Shown here: positions 28,144-38,176 of the stretch, in pieces
Position numbering within the stretch: the stretch's first letter is position 1
How the letters are laid out: the number at the start of each line of letters is the position of its first letter
Source: Planctomycetota bacterium
GTDB lineage: Bacteria; Planctomycetota; Planctomycetia; Pirellulales; Pirellulaceae
Length of the DNA stretch: 64,000 bases
NCBI GenBank assembly: GCA_014238905.1
Contig: JABAAE010000010.1
Coordinates: forward strand, 108,153 to 172,152
Direction: 5' to 3'
Made by a program: the position numbers and the translations under genes
Notes under the pieces: model-generated
Told to the model about the DNA's origin: nothing
What the model saw: the letters and a program-made list of their open reading frames with translations, nothing else
Database searches by the model: none

Positions 28144-31100
28144 CTATTTCTTGGAACTGCGTCGCGCTAACTCTCGGAAGTAACGCTTGACCATCGCGCG
28201 GTATTCGGCGGGGACACCGTCGGTTTCCGCTTGGCGAATCTTATTCTTAAGTTTGCCCGGTAATCGACTCCAGTCCGCAGCGCTGATTCCGTATTCTTTT
28301 AAATCCTGTTGAAGTTCATTGATGGATGTTCCACCTTCGTTGCCTTTTTTACCATCGGTCCGTTGATCACTCTGGGAGGGTTGATTGGATTCCCCAGGCT
28401 GACCTGGCGATGGGCTCTTGCCGGGACTTTTTCCGGGAGGTCCCTTTGAGCTGGGGCTGGAACTCGGGCTGGGTGGCGCGTTTCCGGCCGCCGGTTCGGA
28501 CCCGGACATTGCCTCTGCTGCTTTAGACGCGTCGGTGGGTACGCCTGCATCGGTGGCAGCGGCGTCTGCTGCTTCCGCGAGGGCGTCTGCCGCTTGTTGG
28601 CTACTGGCTGCCGCTGCTTCTGCCGCTTGTTGTCCGCTGGCCTCTGCCGGCTGAGCCGTATCCGAATTGGCAGCGGACGCTTCGCCGCTGGATTCACTTG
28701 AAGCCAGTGCTGCATTGGCATCGCTGGCGGCTTCCAGCGCATCCGCCAATGCGGCGGCCGTCGCTTCTGAAATGGGGGCTCCAATGGCAGTGTCGCCTTC
28801 GGCCTGTGCAGCGTTGTCCGCTAAATCTGATAAATCGTTAGCCAGTTCTTCCAGGGCTTGAGCGGCTTCTTGAAGAGCCTCGGCGGCTTCGGCCTGGGAT
28901 TGCATCGCTTCGGATTTGTTCGAGTTTTCTGTGGCGATGGAGGGTTCTGCGCTGGCCTCCTGTGCCGGTTCACCTTGTGCTGGTTCGCCTTGTGCCGGTT
29001 CACCTTGAGCTGGTTCACCTTGGGCTGGTTCACCTTGGGCTGGTTCGCCTTGAGCTGGTTCGTCCGCCGGCTGCTGAGCTTCGCCCAGTTCCGACTCTGC
29101 CTTGCGACTTTCTTCTACCGCTTTGTTAAGCTCGTTGACCGCATTTTCTGCATTTTGGTTTTCATTGGGGCTTAATAAATCGACCAGGTTGGCAACCGAT
29201 TCAGCTTGGCGAGCTACCTCCTCGGTATCCTCAGCAACAGCCTTTTGCAAAAGCTCAAGGGCTTTGTCTAAATTGCCGTCGTTCAGGGCTTCCAGTTGCT
29301 CAGCGACTTCCTCCTGCCTTACCGCCAGATCGGCCGCCTTTTCCGCCAATTCCTGATCCAATTGTGGATCCCCCTGCTCTGGATCGCCATTTTGTGGATC
29401 GCCTTGTTCTGGGTCACCTTGCTTTGGATCACCTTGCTTTGGGTCACCTTGCTTTGGATCGCCTTGCTTTGGATCACCTTGTTCTGGGTCGCCTTGCTTT
29501 GAATCACCTTGCTTTGAATCACCTTGCTTTGGGTCACCTTGCTTTGGATCACCTTGCTTTGGATCACCTTGCTTTGGATCGCCTTGCTTTGGATCACCTT
29601 GTTCTGGTTCGCCTTGCTTTGGATCACCTTGTTCTGGGTCCGTTTCTGGGACATCATCTCCATTTGCAAGCGCATCGGCAGCTTCCTGGAAATTCTCTGC
29701 GGCAGCTTCCGCATCTTGCTCTGCTTCAGTCAGGTCACCTTTTTCGATGTTGTCAGAAACATCGTTGGGTTTGGATTCCAATTCAGATTGGTCATCCTCA
29801 CCTGCACGATTTGCATCTTCGATTTCTTCGTCGAGCGCCGCTGCCTCTTTGGCGATTTCCTCTTGCTGCTTGGCAATCGCCTCAGCAATTTTTTCCCGAA
29901 TCTCCTCTGGATCCAATTTGGAGTCATTGGATTCGGCAGTTAGCTCGGCTAGATCTTCCTGCTTCTCGGCAAGCTCTTGGGCTGCCGCTGCGAGGTCCTC
30001 GGCCTCCTGTTGTTTCTCTTCAATGAAATTGTTGATCGCCTCCGGCGATTCGGTGAGTTGCTCGAGAATGTCCTCCAGTATCTCAGCCTGCATCGTATCC
30101 AGTGGCAAACCGGGAGTCTCCGGCATGTCGGTTTTGCTCAGTTCTGCGGCAATTTCATTTTGTTCAGCGGCTAAATTCTTGAGCTCGGCAATTTTTTGAA
30201 TTTTTTCCCATAGAGCATCGAGGTCTTGAATTAGCTTTTTCGTTCGTTCCACTGATACCGCAACGTGGTCAGCGGCTTCAGTGGCCAGGTTAGCACGACG
30301 GTCTGCGTCATCATTGAGTTTGATCAGGCCCGCTTTTTCCCGAATGGAGGCAATGTCGGTAGCCGCCAGATCCATCACTTCATCAGTCAGAGAAGCAAAT
30401 GATGTTTCAGGAAGTACCTCTCCAAGTTCATCCAGTTTCGTTTGTGCGGCAGCAGAAGAATCGCGTGAGTCATCGATCTGTTGCAACGCTGGTTCGGGTA
30501 ACCGATCATCAGTTTTGACTAACGAGCTTAGATCCTGAGTTGCTTTTTCACTGTCTTGTAAGTCTTCGAGAACATTGAGAAGAACTTCCCTGATGCCGGC
30601 GTAATCGGCGGCCGCTGTTTTTTCAAAAAAGGTCTCGGCTGTTTCATCGATGTCGATCGTGATGGTCTCACTAATTCCGATTTGAGGTCCTTGCTGATCG
30701 AAAGGAAGGCCGTCCTGAACACGCAACATGAGGGAGATTTTTTTGGCCCGTCGATTTGCCAAACTTGCCAGCGATACGTTGGTGATCGATTGAAAGTATT
30801 GGGTTCCCTCGCTGGCAGCCAGTTTACGTGAGATTTCATCCCCGCCGTCGATGATGGCCACCAACTCGACTTTGTTGATTCCGTGATCATCCTCGACTCG
30901 ATACTGAATAGGTAAAGTATCGGTCCATTTCATTCTCTGACGTAATTCTGTCGGTTTAACAATCTCGATGATGGGTGGTTTATCGGTGATGGACTTAATC
31001 GTGTATTCCGAAGGCCAGTTTTGGAAACCGTTATCGTCTTTTAACTGGAAAGTCCAGGTACGGCCGGCGACGAAGTCCTCGCTCAGAACTATTTGCCATC

Positions 31101-32235
31101 GACAAAAAGATTTGCCTTCTGCATCGGTATGAACCTCCGCTTCAACCGGCGGCAAGCCAGACAGGGCGACCTGGGCTGACTTAAGGGGTGTGTTGACATG
31201 GGCGACCACGGTAACGGTCGATCCCATGGGACCCTTTATGTTGCCTACTGGCGTTTTTTCGGTAAAAGGATCTCTCTTGATGTATTGCGGATACTGGTAA
31301 GCGATTTCAAATCCCTCAACGGCCGGTCGCGGGACAACGTCAACTTTGAAATGGCGAGTGACCGCTCCACCGACATGGATTCTGTATTGGAAGGGCTCGG
31401 TGACGGCGGGAATGCTTAGAAAAAATCGAGGATTTCCTTCTGCATCGACAGAAAGTGATTTCATCCTCTCGGCGGTCTCTCTCCTGTTACTGTCGCCGCT
31501 GTCCGTTGCTGCACGACGTAGGAATTTAGCGCTGGAGACCCGTTGGTCAGCAACGGTGATTTCAACTCTCACCGCTCCGCCTTCAGCGACAACAATATCC
31601 CCTGGGATGACCACGATGTCCTGAGCATGCACATTTCCAATATTGGCAAATGGTGCGATCACCCGGCTAAACAAGCGTGTTGTCGCACTGGGCCAAAATG
31701 CAAACAATGCACCGAGGAAGCAGCCACTAACGAGGGCGATGATCAAAAACGTTTTGGCTGCCGCAAAGCTAAATTCTTTGCTAGGAGAAACCGATCCAAC
31801 CTGTCCGACCGCCTGTTCCGCGACAGCTGAAATCAGTGCCTCCGAACCTAGCATGTCGTTAGATTCTTTACTGGAAAGTAATTGAACGGCAGAACTGAGT
31901 CGTTCTTTTAATTCGGGGTGCCGTGATTCAATGATGCGTGCAATCCCAGTCAGATCATAGCTGCGGGTGAGCGGAAGCAGGAGGAAGTAAAACGCTGACA
32001 CCACGACAAAGGCCAACAGGCCGATGGAAATGGAAGCCCTGACGGCTACGGAAAAAATGGTAAACGATGAGTCGATAGCCATGCCGACCAACATGGCCAA
32101 AATGGCGGTGCTGAGAATCGCCAGACAACCTCGTGTTATCGTAACGATTCTGGCCCGCCGAACCACACTACGCAATTTTTCGACAATTGGCTTGGGAATA
32201 TTCTCAATATCATGCTCGACAGAAAGTGTGCTCAT
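28144..32235 (-). CDS. Giant membrane-anchored coiled-coil protein with pentapeptide arrays (MoxR operon, DUF4175-like)
   Basis: A 1363-residue protein. Three hydrophobic segments (about 38-58, 65-90 and 165-190) anchor it. Beta-rich domains follow (residues 200-470). Then come long charged, probably coiled-coil stretches (EEKQQEAEDLAAAAQELAEK and similar). Two low-complexity arrays stand out: GDPKQ/GDPEQ units (residues about 865-960) and GEPAQ units (about 1058-1092). An Ala/Ser-rich part and a C-terminal conserved end (SINELQQDLKEYGISAADW, LPGKLKNKIRQAE, YFRELARRSSK) finish it. It resembles DUF4175-like proteins found with MoxR/DUF58 genes. Its start overlaps the preceding gene's stop (ATGA), so it is translationally coupled. 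Its role is probably structural, in the envelope. Confidence 0.82.
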   Translation of the reverse strand: MSTLSVEHDIENIPKPIVEKLRSVVRRARIVTITRGCLAILSTAILAMLVGMAIDSSFTIFSVAVRASISIGLLAFVVVSAFYFLLLPLTRSYDLTGIARIIESRHPELKERLSSAVQLLSSKESNDMLGSEALISAVAEQAVGQVGSVSPSKEFSFAAAKTFLIIALVSGCFLGALFAFWPSATTRLFSRVIAPFANIGNVHAQDIVVIPGDIVVAEGGAVRVEITVADQRVSSAKFLRRAATDSGDSNRRETAERMKSLSVDAEGNPRFFLSIPAVTEPFQYRIHVGGAVTRHFKVDVVPRPAVEGFEIAYQYPQYIKRDPFTEKTPVGNIKGPMGSTVTVVAHVNTPLKSAQVALSGLPPVEAEVHTDAEGKSFCRWQIVLSEDFVAGRTWTFQLKDDNGFQNWPSEYTIKSITDKPPIIEIVKPTELRQRMKWTDTLPIQYRVEDDHGINKVELVAIIDGGDEISRKLAASEGTQYFQSITNVSLASLANRRAKKISLMLRVQDGLPFDQQGPQIGISETITIDIDETAETFFEKTAAADYAGIREVLLNVLEDLQDSEKATQDLSSLVKTDDRLPEPALQQIDDSRDSSAAAQTKLDELGEVLPETSFASLTDEVMDLAATDIASIREKAGLIKLNDDADRRANLATEAADHVAVSVERTKKLIQDLDALWEKIQKIAELKNLAAEQNEIAAELSKTDMPETPGLPLDTMQAEILEDILEQLTESPEAINNFIEEKQQEAEDLAAAAQELAEKQEDLAELTAESNDSKLDPEEIREKIAEAIAKQQEEIAKEAAALDEEIEDANRAGEDDQSELESKPNDVSDNIEKGDLTEAEQDAEAAAENFQEAADALANGDDVPETDPEQGDPKQGEPEQGDPKQGDPKQGDPKQGDPKQGDPKQGDSKQGDSKQGDPEQGDPKQGDPKQGDPKQGDPKQGDPEQGDPQNGDPEQGDPQLDQELAEKAADLAVRQEEVAEQLEALNDGNLDKALELLQKAVAEDTEEVARQAESVANLVDLLSPNENQNAENAVNELNKAVEESRKAESELGEAQQPADEPAQGEPAQGEPAQGEPAQGEPAQGEPAQGEPAQEASAEPSIATENSNKSEAMQSQAEAAEALQEAAQALEELANDLSDLADNAAQAEGDTAIGAPISEATAAALADALEAASDANAALASSESSGEASAANSDTAQPAEASGQQAAEAAAASSQQAADALAEAADAAATDAGVPTDASKAAEAMSGSEPAAGNAPPSPSSSPSSKGPPGKSPGKSPSPGQPGESNQPSQSDQRTDGKKGNEGGTSINELQQDLKEYGISAADWSRLPGKLKNKIRQAETDGVPAEYRAMVKRYFRELARRSSKK
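28961..29060. repeat. 15-bp coding array (GEPAQ)
   Basis: Nearly seven copies of a 15-bp unit GGTTCACCTTGTGCT, with synonymous variation (TCA/TCG, TGTGCC/TGAGCT/TGGGCT). On the minus strand each encodes GEPAQ. Confidence 0.93.
29364..29640. repeat. 15-bp coding array (GDPKQ/GDPEQ)
   Basis: About 18 copies of GGATCACCTTGCTTT and variants. On the minus strand they encode GDPKQ, GDPEQ, GEPEQ and GDSKQ. Most copies differ only at one or two positions, which suggests recent expansion and likely length variation between strains. Confidence 0.95.
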
Positions 32236-35200
32236 ATGAGCCCTCCTTTTTTACGAAAAATCCATTCCACCGTTAGCAACGTCAATAGTAAAGTCAGCAG
32301 CGGCCAAGTATCCCACAGTCGGAACGACCTCGTTTCAGTATAGCGGTTGGTTCCCGGCGAAAAATACCTCAATACTGACTCGCTTGAATCCGATTCCACC
32401 ATCCCACCTCCACCTATGGCGGTTAAACGTGAGATCGCGGCTCGATCAGCAGTCGGGTCGATCAGCTCTTTGGAAACCACTGCCGCTGGATTGATCAAAA
32501 TTTCGGTCTCAATAGGTTCGTTCTGCTCACCTGCGAATACTTTTTCCGCTTCTGAACTGACGAGTCGGATTTTAAACCTCCCAGCCTCACTAATTCCCCC
32601 AAGGTTTGCCTGGTAGGAGCCTGGATTGGAAGGGACTGGTTGCAGCAGTTTACTAAACAAAAGTTTGTCATCCTGGAACACCTGAATCTCGGCGTTGGGA
32701 TCTTGAATCGGAGAAAAAAATGAGTCGGTCAGTTTGGTGGTGATGAGGACCGGTTCGCCGAGGTTGTAGCTTGCTTTCGAGGCGCCTACCTGAACGAATT
32801 CATTACCTCCCTGTAATCTTTCGGAAGTTGCCCAACGGATGATTTGCCCCCATAGGCGATGGTGATAGGTGTCGCCGACTCGGTAACGCAGACGCCAAGT
32901 CCGGTCGGTATTCATCATCAAGACCCGGCCCAAACCAAATTGTTGAACGACCGTCAAAGCATGGGTTTTTTCATAGGTTTCCGTTGCTGTACGCCGTTGT
33001 TCTTTCTCTTTGACCGTTTCGTTTCCTTTGGCCACCATGAGTGGAGCCATTTTTTCTGTTTCAGCAAAAGAAAGAACGGTCGCACCAGCCTTGGGGTTGA
33101 GTACGTCATGTCGCCAATACATTGGGGGTATAGACTCCCAGATGAGGTCACTTTTTTCCGCGGCATCGTCCAATCTGAAAATGGGATGGCGTTTACCAAC
33201 GGACGACAATCGAAAATTAAATTTGGTCTCCGGTGATTGAAACAGATCCTCTGTCTTTGGCTCAAATTCGACCGGGAGTAATTCAGACAGAAGCGTATCG
33301 GGATATCGGTGTGGCATGTTGCGCTGTCCAGCAATCACAATCAATGTTCCGCCTCGCTTATTCACAAAGTGATGGATCGCCTGTTGGTGTTGGACCGGCA
33401 ACGATTCGGGAGCGAGATCTCCAAGGATAATGACATCGAACTTAAGCCATTCAGCCTCCTCAACGGGCAATGCGTTGGCTTCGCGTTTCTCATTGGCCAC
33501 CGAAGCGGGGTATGGCGTGGGTTTTCCCCGCCCCAAAAGTAATTCGGGTTTCAAGAGAACCGATTGTAATTTCACTCTTTCGTCCCGGCCGGCGAACAGA
33601 TTCCTGAGATATCCATATTCCCAGCGGGTTTTTTCTTCGATTAAGAGGATTTCCGTCCGGTCATCCGAAACGGCGACGCTAATCTCGCGACTGTTGTTAC
33701 TTGCAAAAGCCTGGTTTTCAATTTCGTCTGAATCGATCGGCTTTACTTCGACTCGATACCGACCGATTTTTTCCTCGGTCGGATTGTATTCAAGCGGGAT
33801 ACTGGTTGTCAGGTCATCCGACTGAATTGAAATAGTCTTCTCAGTCAAAATGGTCTCACCCTCCATCAACGTTGCTCGCACCTGACGCTGATTCATGCCG
33901 GTTAACTTGACCCGGGTGTTGACTCTTAATACATCGTTCAGCAATACCGTTTGAGGGTATTCAACATCCACAATCGATGCATCAACAGGCGGTCGGGAAC
34001 TTCCAACGATGAGAGCGGCTAACGGTGTTTGGTTAGCTTGAAATCTTCGAGCGATTTCCTCCACGTCGTTGGCGGTATTATGTCGCCCATCGGTGACCAG
34101 CAGGACGCCTGCTAACTGATCCCAGCTGAATTCTGATTCAATCATTGCCAAGGCAGTCGCCATATCGGTCATCTTGGTGGACCGTTGCGGTTGAGGTGAC
34201 GCTGTTTTGTCTGCAGCGGGCGGAGTTTTTTCCGGTTTTTCGGTGTCTTCCTCCGACGCTTTGGAATCCTCTTTGGAAGCGGCGGTGTTTTCCTCTGGAA
34301 CGACTGTGTTTTCCTCTGGAACGACTGTGTCTTCTTGCTTTTTCTGCTGAACAGAATCTTTCTTTCCCTCTTTACTCCAACGATCCAAATCAAGTTCTGC
34401 ACAATCCGAACTAAATTCGAAAAGTCGGATTCCGTAACCCTGCCGAATCTTATCCAGTAAACCGGGGATCTGTTGTTTGGAATCACCCAGCAGCAGGATT
34501 CGGGCGATCTGAGCCCGGGTTTGATTGACCAGTTGTTCGGTTGCTGTCCGTTGTTCTGGCGGAAGAGAAGCGAAAAAGCTTCGGTCGGCGGCGTCAATCA
34601 AAGAGGGGATCCGGTTCAGTGCTGTTCGGAAATCGGCGGACGCATCCTGCAGCAACGTCATCAATTCAGGAATTAGATCTTCAGTCGATGTATCCTTGTC
34701 AATCAGTTGGTCGAATCCAACCAGTCTCGCCACAACCAATTCATCAATTGATGATTGGGCCAGAGTGGCAGCTTCGATCGTTTCTTTAGCTAGACCAAGA
34801 TTGGTGGTCAGGAGATCACCAATCTTTTCGGCGTGGGTCTGCGCCGTTTTTTGCACTTGGTGAATTGTTTTTTTCATCGCCAGGCGAGAAATACCGAATT
34901 CATTGGCTCCGGCTTTATTTTTTTCGATCTGTTCAAGAGTTTGCGTTACGATCTCCAGCTTTTTCAGGCCTTCTGACAATTCACTGACGGTTTCGCTCAG
35001 CTCGTAGGGAGTCTTGGCAATCGACTCATCGAAAACACGGATCAGTCGTAGCTTTTCTGAATCGGTCAGTTGTTGGTCTGAAATGTCCATTGAATCAGAC
35101 CGATCAACTAACACAGCAATAAAGCGTTCGTCTACATGGTTGATATTCCATGCAATTGTCGGTTGTAAAAGCATTAAACCCAAAATCAGCACCAGTCCAA

Positions 35201-35579
35201 TTCGGATTCCAGCGAGGCCCAAACCAAGGTTTCGTTGAACATAGGCTCTTTCAAAACGGTAGAGAGAGATGACTCCCTCCACGACAATGCCGCAAAATAG
35301 GCAGATCGCAGGAATAGACCAGCTGGTGTTGAGGACAACGACTCGGTCGAGAAGATTGGATACTAACCATAGCGTTGTCGAGGCGATGATGCTCAGCAAG
35401 CCAAATTTCAGCCATTGAAAGCCCCGGCCGCCCCATGATCTTCCGGAACCCGATAACCATCGACCAGTCCAAACATGTGTCATGACCCACAAAAGTATTC
35501 CCAGAATACTCAATGCCGCGATACCCAGGGAATTCCACTCTGGCGAGAGCATGTATTGATGTTGAATTTCTATTGGCAT
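32232..35579 (-). CDS. Large membrane protein with VWA-like domain (MoxR operon)
   Basis: A 1115-residue protein with several N-terminal transmembrane segments (about 18-150). It carries a VWA-like segment FIAVLVDRSDSMDISD with a MIDAS-type DxSxS (D-R-S-D-S). A disordered acidic/Glu-Lys stretch (about 395-450) with a duplicated EENTVVP unit follows, then GVLLVTDGRHNTANDVEEIA. A glutamine-amidotransferase-like region (VIILGDLAPESLPVQHQQAI, LIVIAGQRNMPHRYPDTLL) comes next. A final membrane helix (WPLLTLLLTLLTVEWIF) ends it. It overlaps the next gene at ATGA and lies 11 bases after the BatA-like gene. This is the usual large third or fourth partner in planctomycete MoxR/DUF58 operons. Its function is unknown, probably envelope-associated. 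Confidence 0.85.
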   Translation of the reverse strand: MPIEIQHQYMLSPEWNSLGIAALSILGILLWVMTHVWTGRWLSGSGRSWGGRGFQWLKFGLLSIIASTTLWLVSNLLDRVVVLNTSWSIPAICLFCGIVVEGVISLYRFERAYVQRNLGLGLAGIRIGLVLILGLMLLQPTIAWNINHVDERFIAVLVDRSDSMDISDQQLTDSEKLRLIRVFDESIAKTPYELSETVSELSEGLKKLEIVTQTLEQIEKNKAGANEFGISRLAMKKTIHQVQKTAQTHAEKIGDLLTTNLGLAKETIEAATLAQSSIDELVVARLVGFDQLIDKDTSTEDLIPELMTLLQDASADFRTALNRIPSLIDAADRSFFASLPPEQRTATEQLVNQTRAQIARILLLGDSKQQIPGLLDKIRQGYGIRLFEFSSDCAELDLDRWSKEGKKDSVQQKKQEDTVVPEENTVVPEENTAASKEDSKASEEDTEKPEKTPPAADKTASPQPQRSTKMTDMATALAMIESEFSWDQLAGVLLVTDGRHNTANDVEEIARRFQANQTPLAALIVGSSRPPVDASIVDVEYPQTVLLNDVLRVNTRVKLTGMNQRQVRATLMEGETILTEKTISIQSDDLTTSIPLEYNPTEEKIGRYRVEVKPIDSDEIENQAFASNNSREISVAVSDDRTEILLIEEKTRWEYGYLRNLFAGRDERVKLQSVLLKPELLLGRGKPTPYPASVANEKREANALPVEEAEWLKFDVIILGDLAPESLPVQHQQAIHHFVNKRGGTLIVIAGQRNMPHRYPDTLLSELLPVEFEPKTEDLFQSPETKFNFRLSSVGKRHPIFRLDDAAEKSDLIWESIPPMYWRHDVLNPKAGATVLSFAETEKMAPLMVAKGNETVKEKEQRRTATETYEKTHALTVVQQFGLGRVLMMNTDRTWRLRYRVGDTYHHRLWGQIIRWATSERLQGGNEFVQVGASKASYNLGEPVLITTKLTDSFFSPIQDPNAEIQVFQDDKLLFSKLLQPVPSNPGSYQANLGGISEAGRFKIRLVSSEAEKVFAGEQNEPIETEILINPAAVVSKELIDPTADRAAISRLTAIGGGGMVESDSSESVLRYFSPGTNRYTETRSFRLWDTWPLLTLLLTLLTVEWIFRKKGGLI
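34288..34329. repeat. 21-bp coding duplication
   Basis: Two copies of TTTTCCTCTGGAACGACTGTG, end to end. On the minus strand they encode a repeated EENTVVP in the disordered part of the VWA protein. Confidence 0.9.
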
Positions 35580-35590
35580 GGATTAATCAA

Positions 35591-38176
35591 CTAGGACTTG
35601 GACCGAGTTGTTTTAAGAAGCTCATTGGCTCGTGTTTGGAATGTACTTAACCGCTCACCCTCGGAAACAAACTCAACTTCCTGCACGGTTCCCAGTTTTC
35701 TCTGTTGTGCAATCCAGCGGGAGACAAACGATTCCGCGAGGATAATCAAAACTGCGGCGATGGCGAGATATTTCCAAAGTTCATGTCCCGGGATATTGCC
35801 CATTATCACTGCCACAAGTTGTTCCATGTTTTCCACGGTCTGGTAGTCAAGATATTTCTCAGCAAACCCCTGCTGATCAACGGTTAGCGGAATCAATTCG
35901 CTTTCGGTACTGGTTTGACTAACAGCAAATGGCAACAGAAATTTGTCACCGGATTTAATGATCGATTGTGGGAATTGCTCTGCTAAAGCATCGTCCACCT
36001 CGACTTGATAAATGCCGGTTTGAAAAACCTGACCAACTGAAATTTTGGTCCGATCGGAATTCAAGTCCACCTTGGCAAGTTGAGTTGATCCATCTGGGAA
36101 ACGGACGGCAATGGTCTTCCCGACCTCTGGTTCGTTGGTCGATTCGGTTGCGGTCGATTCGGTTGCGGTCGATTTGGCTGAGGATGGTTCGGCTGAGGAT
36201 GGTTGATTGGGTGGGTTTGGAAAATCGAACGTCAGGATGGAATCCGGAGCCCGGTCCAATGAAAGTAGTTTGGGGGCAGCCAGCGAATAGGTTAGTTCAT
36301 GGAGAAAAGGAGGAAAGGCTGTCAGCGCAGGTAAATCGCTACCGCTGGTTTCAAACGAAATTGCACTCAGAATGACCCTCCCCATACCAAGTGATTTTTC
36401 GACCAGCAAGGGTTCACCACCGTCCATCGTTGCACCCACGATGACGCTAGGTTCCAGTGCGGCGTCCAAACCAATCTCCCAGTAGGCGGAGATCACGGCC
36501 TTGGAAATATTGGATTTACTTTTTTTCAATAATTTGAGTAGTGCCGGGTGCTTGAATGATTCCTCAACGGGTTGTTTGGTTTCGTTGGGTTTGGCAAGGA
36601 CCGGGGTGACGAGTTTGCCAGGCAAAACAGGATGCCCGTCTCTTGTTTTCCATTGCTGGTAAAACTCGGGTTCACAATGCAACCCGGGCACAAACAGAAG
36701 CCCACCTCCCCGGGTAATGAAATTGGTCAACTTTTCAGCATGGCTGGCACCCAGACGCGGGACATCCATTAACATCACCACCTGAAAGGCGGAAAAATCA
36801 GCGATGTCATCGAGTTCCGTGGCCGCGATGATTTGTGTTGAAATGAGAGGTTCGATCACCAGTTCGGTATCGTCGTCGGACTCGGCAAATGATCGGGTCA
36901 AGGCGATATCGGCAAACGTCGATGGCATTTCAAGTGGTTCGGTGCTGCCCGAACCATCTACCAAAAGAACATTCAGGGAGGGTAAGACCTGGGCGATGTT
37001 GGTCTGCGAATTGTCATCGGCGAGGTCATCTTCAATCAGCAGTTTGACATCGACTGCATGGGCTCCACTGACATTGAATTGATGTTGAAAACTGATCAGT
37101 CTGGATTCACCCGGTTCGATGACTCCGATTTCTTTGGAACCGAGAGGTTGACCATCCACCAGAAGTTGAATGCCAGAGGGTTCAATCGCTTCGTAGCCGG
37201 TGTTTTCTACCCGGACATCAATGGCCACTTCCCGATCGATGCCGATGACTGTTCGATTAAATTTGACTTCAGAGATACAGGCGTTTTGAAAAGTGGACGG
37301 TAGCGGTAGGAAACGGGCAACGACTTTGGGTTGGGTTGGAAGGTAGTTCAGCGTATCTGCTACGAATTCCCAGCGTGTCGGGTTGTCTCGTTCCCATCCG
37401 AGTCCTTGACCGTCTGAAATGATGACAATCTTTTTGGCCGGTTGGGTGCCTGCGTCCAAAGACGAGGCTGCCACGGACAACGCTTCGATCACAGAAAATT
37501 CCCCGCCAACGGGTTTCAGATTCGAAAATATCTCGTCCAAATCAGAGCGAACATTGATGGGTTCAATGGTGGCCGGTTTGACGATTCCGCCAGCCACGAT
37601 AATCGAGACATGATCGTCCGGCCCGAGCGCAGCGATTAGCTTTTGAGCTTCGGTGATTGCGTTGGCGAAATTGGATTGGCCATCGACCTCAATGCTCATT
37701 GAACCCGATCCATCAATAACGATAGCGACATCCTGGTCAGCGGTGCTTTTCCAGCGAGTTGCCTGAGCCCATTGCTCATTTTGACTTAGGTAAACAGCGC
37801 CACCGGCGATCAGGACGGCGGTGAAAACCGAGATCCATCGCCAGGCACGATTGCGAGCGATGATCGTGGCAACCGCCATGAGGACGGCCGAAATCAGGAT
37901 AACCGGCAGCAGGACAAACCAGGAAATTCCACTACTGATTGGTGAAAAAGGACGGGAAATGGCCAGCACGACCGTCGTCACTAAAAGGCAACGCAGGATC
38001 ATCAGGATTAGCTCTTCGATCAATACCCGACGTTTGCGATTGACAAGGGAGCCCTTGAGGAACTGCATCGCGCCCCAATCAACCACCCGAGCCTTTCGAC
38101 GATTAAAAAGATGTATCAGAACGGGTATCGAAACGGCGATTAAGCCAAACAGAATTGCCGGATTAACGTAGGTCAT
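35591..38176 (-). CDS. BatA-like membrane protein with VWA domain (MoxR operon)
   Basis: An 861-residue protein. Its N-terminus (MTYVNPAILFGLIAVSIPVL, then IHLFNRRKARVVDWGAMQFL) is the BatA aerotolerance-regulator N-terminal domain. Further membrane helices lie at about 60-80, 90-110 and 115-135. The VWA domain begins at DVAIVIDGSGSMSIEVDG with the MIDAS pattern D-G-S-G-S. A DUF4159/amidotransferase-like section (VVMLMDVPRLGASHAEKLTN, GGGLLFVPGLH) follows. It ends in a helix (LWKYLAIAAVLIILAESFVS). A 15-bp tandem duplication encodes Ser/Thr/Ala-rich residues near 665. Its start codon overlaps the DUF58 gene's end at a shared base (38176). It is thought to work with the MoxR ATPase in assembly or remodelling of envelope proteins. 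Confidence 0.88.
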   Translation of the reverse strand: MTYVNPAILFGLIAVSIPVLIHLFNRRKARVVDWGAMQFLKGSLVNRKRRVLIEELILMILRCLLVTTVVLAISRPFSPISSGISWFVLLPVILISAVLMAVATIIARNRAWRWISVFTAVLIAGGAVYLSQNEQWAQATRWKSTADQDVAIVIDGSGSMSIEVDGQSNFANAITEAQKLIAALGPDDHVSIIVAGGIVKPATIEPINVRSDLDEIFSNLKPVGGEFSVIEALSVAASSLDAGTQPAKKIVIISDGQGLGWERDNPTRWEFVADTLNYLPTQPKVVARFLPLPSTFQNACISEVKFNRTVIGIDREVAIDVRVENTGYEAIEPSGIQLLVDGQPLGSKEIGVIEPGESRLISFQHQFNVSGAHAVDVKLLIEDDLADDNSQTNIAQVLPSLNVLLVDGSGSTEPLEMPSTFADIALTRSFAESDDDTELVIEPLISTQIIAATELDDIADFSAFQVVMLMDVPRLGASHAEKLTNFITRGGGLLFVPGLHCEPEFYQQWKTRDGHPVLPGKLVTPVLAKPNETKQPVEESFKHPALLKLLKKSKSNISKAVISAYWEIGLDAALEPSVIVGATMDGGEPLLVEKSLGMGRVILSAISFETSGSDLPALTAFPPFLHELTYSLAAPKLLSLDRAPDSILTFDFPNPPNQPSSAEPSSAKSTATESTATESTNEPEVGKTIAVRFPDGSTQLAKVDLNSDRTKISVGQVFQTGIYQVEVDDALAEQFPQSIIKSGDKFLLPFAVSQTSTESELIPLTVDQQGFAEKYLDYQTVENMEQLVAVIMGNIPGHELWKYLAIAAVLIILAESFVSRWIAQQRKLGTVQEVEFVSEGERLSTFQTRANELLKTTRSKS
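36137..36196. repeat. 15-bp coding tandem array in the BatA-like gene
   Basis: Four 15-bp units: GGTCGATTCGGTTGC twice, then GGTCGATTTGGCTGA and GGATGGTTCGGCTGA. On the minus strand they encode a Ser/Ala/Glu/Pro/Thr-rich linker (SSAEPSSAKSTATESTATE). Confidence 0.92.
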
